Made by a program: the position numbers and the translations under genes. From positions 705,545-769,544 of the forward strand of contig NZ_JACVPY010000002.1 in the NCBI RefSeq assembly GCF_018881635.1: a stretch of 64,000 nucleotides of DNA. The letters run 5' to 3'. Below the pieces are notes generated by a model that was given only the letters and a program-made list of their open reading frames with translations, did no database searches and was not told the DNA's origin. Position 1 is the stretch's first letter. Each line of letters opens with the position of its first letter. Shown in pieces: positions 63,561-64,000 of this stretch. The stretch is from Polynucleobacter sp. UB-Piko-W3. Lineage in GTDB: Bacteria > Pseudomonadota > Gammaproteobacteria > Burkholderiales > Burkholderiaceae.

Positions 63561-64000
63561 TGCGTCAAGTTATTCTCGATACCGAAACTACTGGATTAAA
63601 TCCAGCTACTGGTGATCGCATCATTGAAATTGGTTGCGTTGAAATGTTTGATCGCCGCTTAACTGAGCGCACCTTCCATTACTACGTTAATCCAGAGCGC
63701 GATATCGATGCTGGCGCTTTTGCTGTCCATGGCCTATCTCGCGAGTTTCTCTCTGATAAACCAGTGTTTGGCAATATTGTTGAGCAGCTCATCGAGTTTG
63801 TAGATGGCGCTGAAATCGTCATTCATAACGCGGCCTTCGACTTAGGCTTCTTAGATAATGAATTCGCCCTCTTAAAGCGCCCGCCATTTCGTAATCTAGC
63901 TGCGAAGATCACGGATACCTTACTTGATGCGCGCCAGATGTTCCCTGGCAAGCGTAACTCCTTGGATGCACTCTGTGAACGCTTTTCGATTAGCAACCAA
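63560..64000 (+). CDS. dnaQ: DNA polymerase III epsilon subunit, 3'-5' exonuclease (partial, runs off the end)
   Basis: The first 147 codons of DnaQ. The ATG at 63560 shares a base with the RND stop. Exonuclease motif I is in QVILDTETTGLNPATGD, motif II in IHNAAFDLGFLDNEF, and the segment RNSLDALCERFSI leads toward motif III, which lies beyond the window. It proofreads for the replicative polymerase. The coupling to an RND pump gene is probably incidental. Confidence 0.94.
   Translation, partial: MRQVILDTETTGLNPATGDRIIEIGCVEMFDRRLTERTFHYYVNPERDIDAGAFAVHGLSREFLSDKPVFGNIVEQLIEFVDGAEIVIHNAAFDLGFLDNEFALLKRPPFRNLAAKITDTLLDARQMFPGKRNSLDALCERFSISNQ

Overview
The window reads as a chromosomal segment of a betaproteobacterium of the Burkholderiaceae, most like a free-living freshwater Polynucleobacter. 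This judgement rests on the moderate-to-low GC, the protein flavour, and the order rlmE-ftsH-folP-glmM-pstSCAB-phoU-phoB-phoR next to carAB-greA. No database was searched. The window divides into an accessory left third (about 1-22.3 kb) and a mainly conserved right two thirds.

Left third. At 22,221-22,297 sits an intact tRNA-Arg(UCU) on the minus strand. Five further copies of only its 3' half, all in the same orientation, lie to its left at 1,272, 12,677, 14,238, 18,380 and 19,851. They split the region into gene modules: (i) an ATP-grasp/alpha-E/transglutaminase/Anbu-peptidase operon, a cyanate uptake and cyanase operon, two HPP membrane proteins and an orphan TRAP binding protein; (ii) a small ORF plus an Ldh-family dehydrogenase; (iii) exactly one sulfatase / outer-membrane protein / formylglycine-generating-enzyme operon; (iv) exactly one type II NADH dehydrogenase; (v) an AT-rich group of five small unknown genes. 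Four spaced TGGACAA repeats lie just inside the intact tRNA and look like integrase arm sites. No integrase is present. The simplest reading is serial integration of elements into one tRNA gene, leaving 3'-end duplications.

Middle (22.4-42.1 kb). After tRNA-Pro come a DUF2946-like small protein and a ZnuD-like TonB receptor, then phosphate biology. This comprises PPK2, a PlsC-type acyltransferase, a lipid-remodelling operon (PlcP-like metallophosphoesterase, glycosyltransferase, diacylglycerol kinase, OlsB-like acyltransferase), Ppx, an alkaline phosphatase and pstSCAB-phoU-phoBR. I read Pho boxes (11-bp direct-repeat units) upstream of plcP, the alkaline phosphatase, pstS, and a very short minus-strand transcription unit (34,188-34,525) that encodes a 30-aa peptide. 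A 58-aa ORF lies beside it. A neighbouring mgtC-like gene appears frameshifted at a G-run.

Right (42.1-64 kb). Housekeeping genes: glmM, folP, ftsH, rlmE, yhbY, a DUF4149 protein, greA, carB, carA, prpE, mltD, gloB, a methyltransferase, rnhA, an RND efflux adaptor and pump, and the start of dnaQ, which runs off the end. No CRISPR array, prophage, transposase or rRNA was seen.
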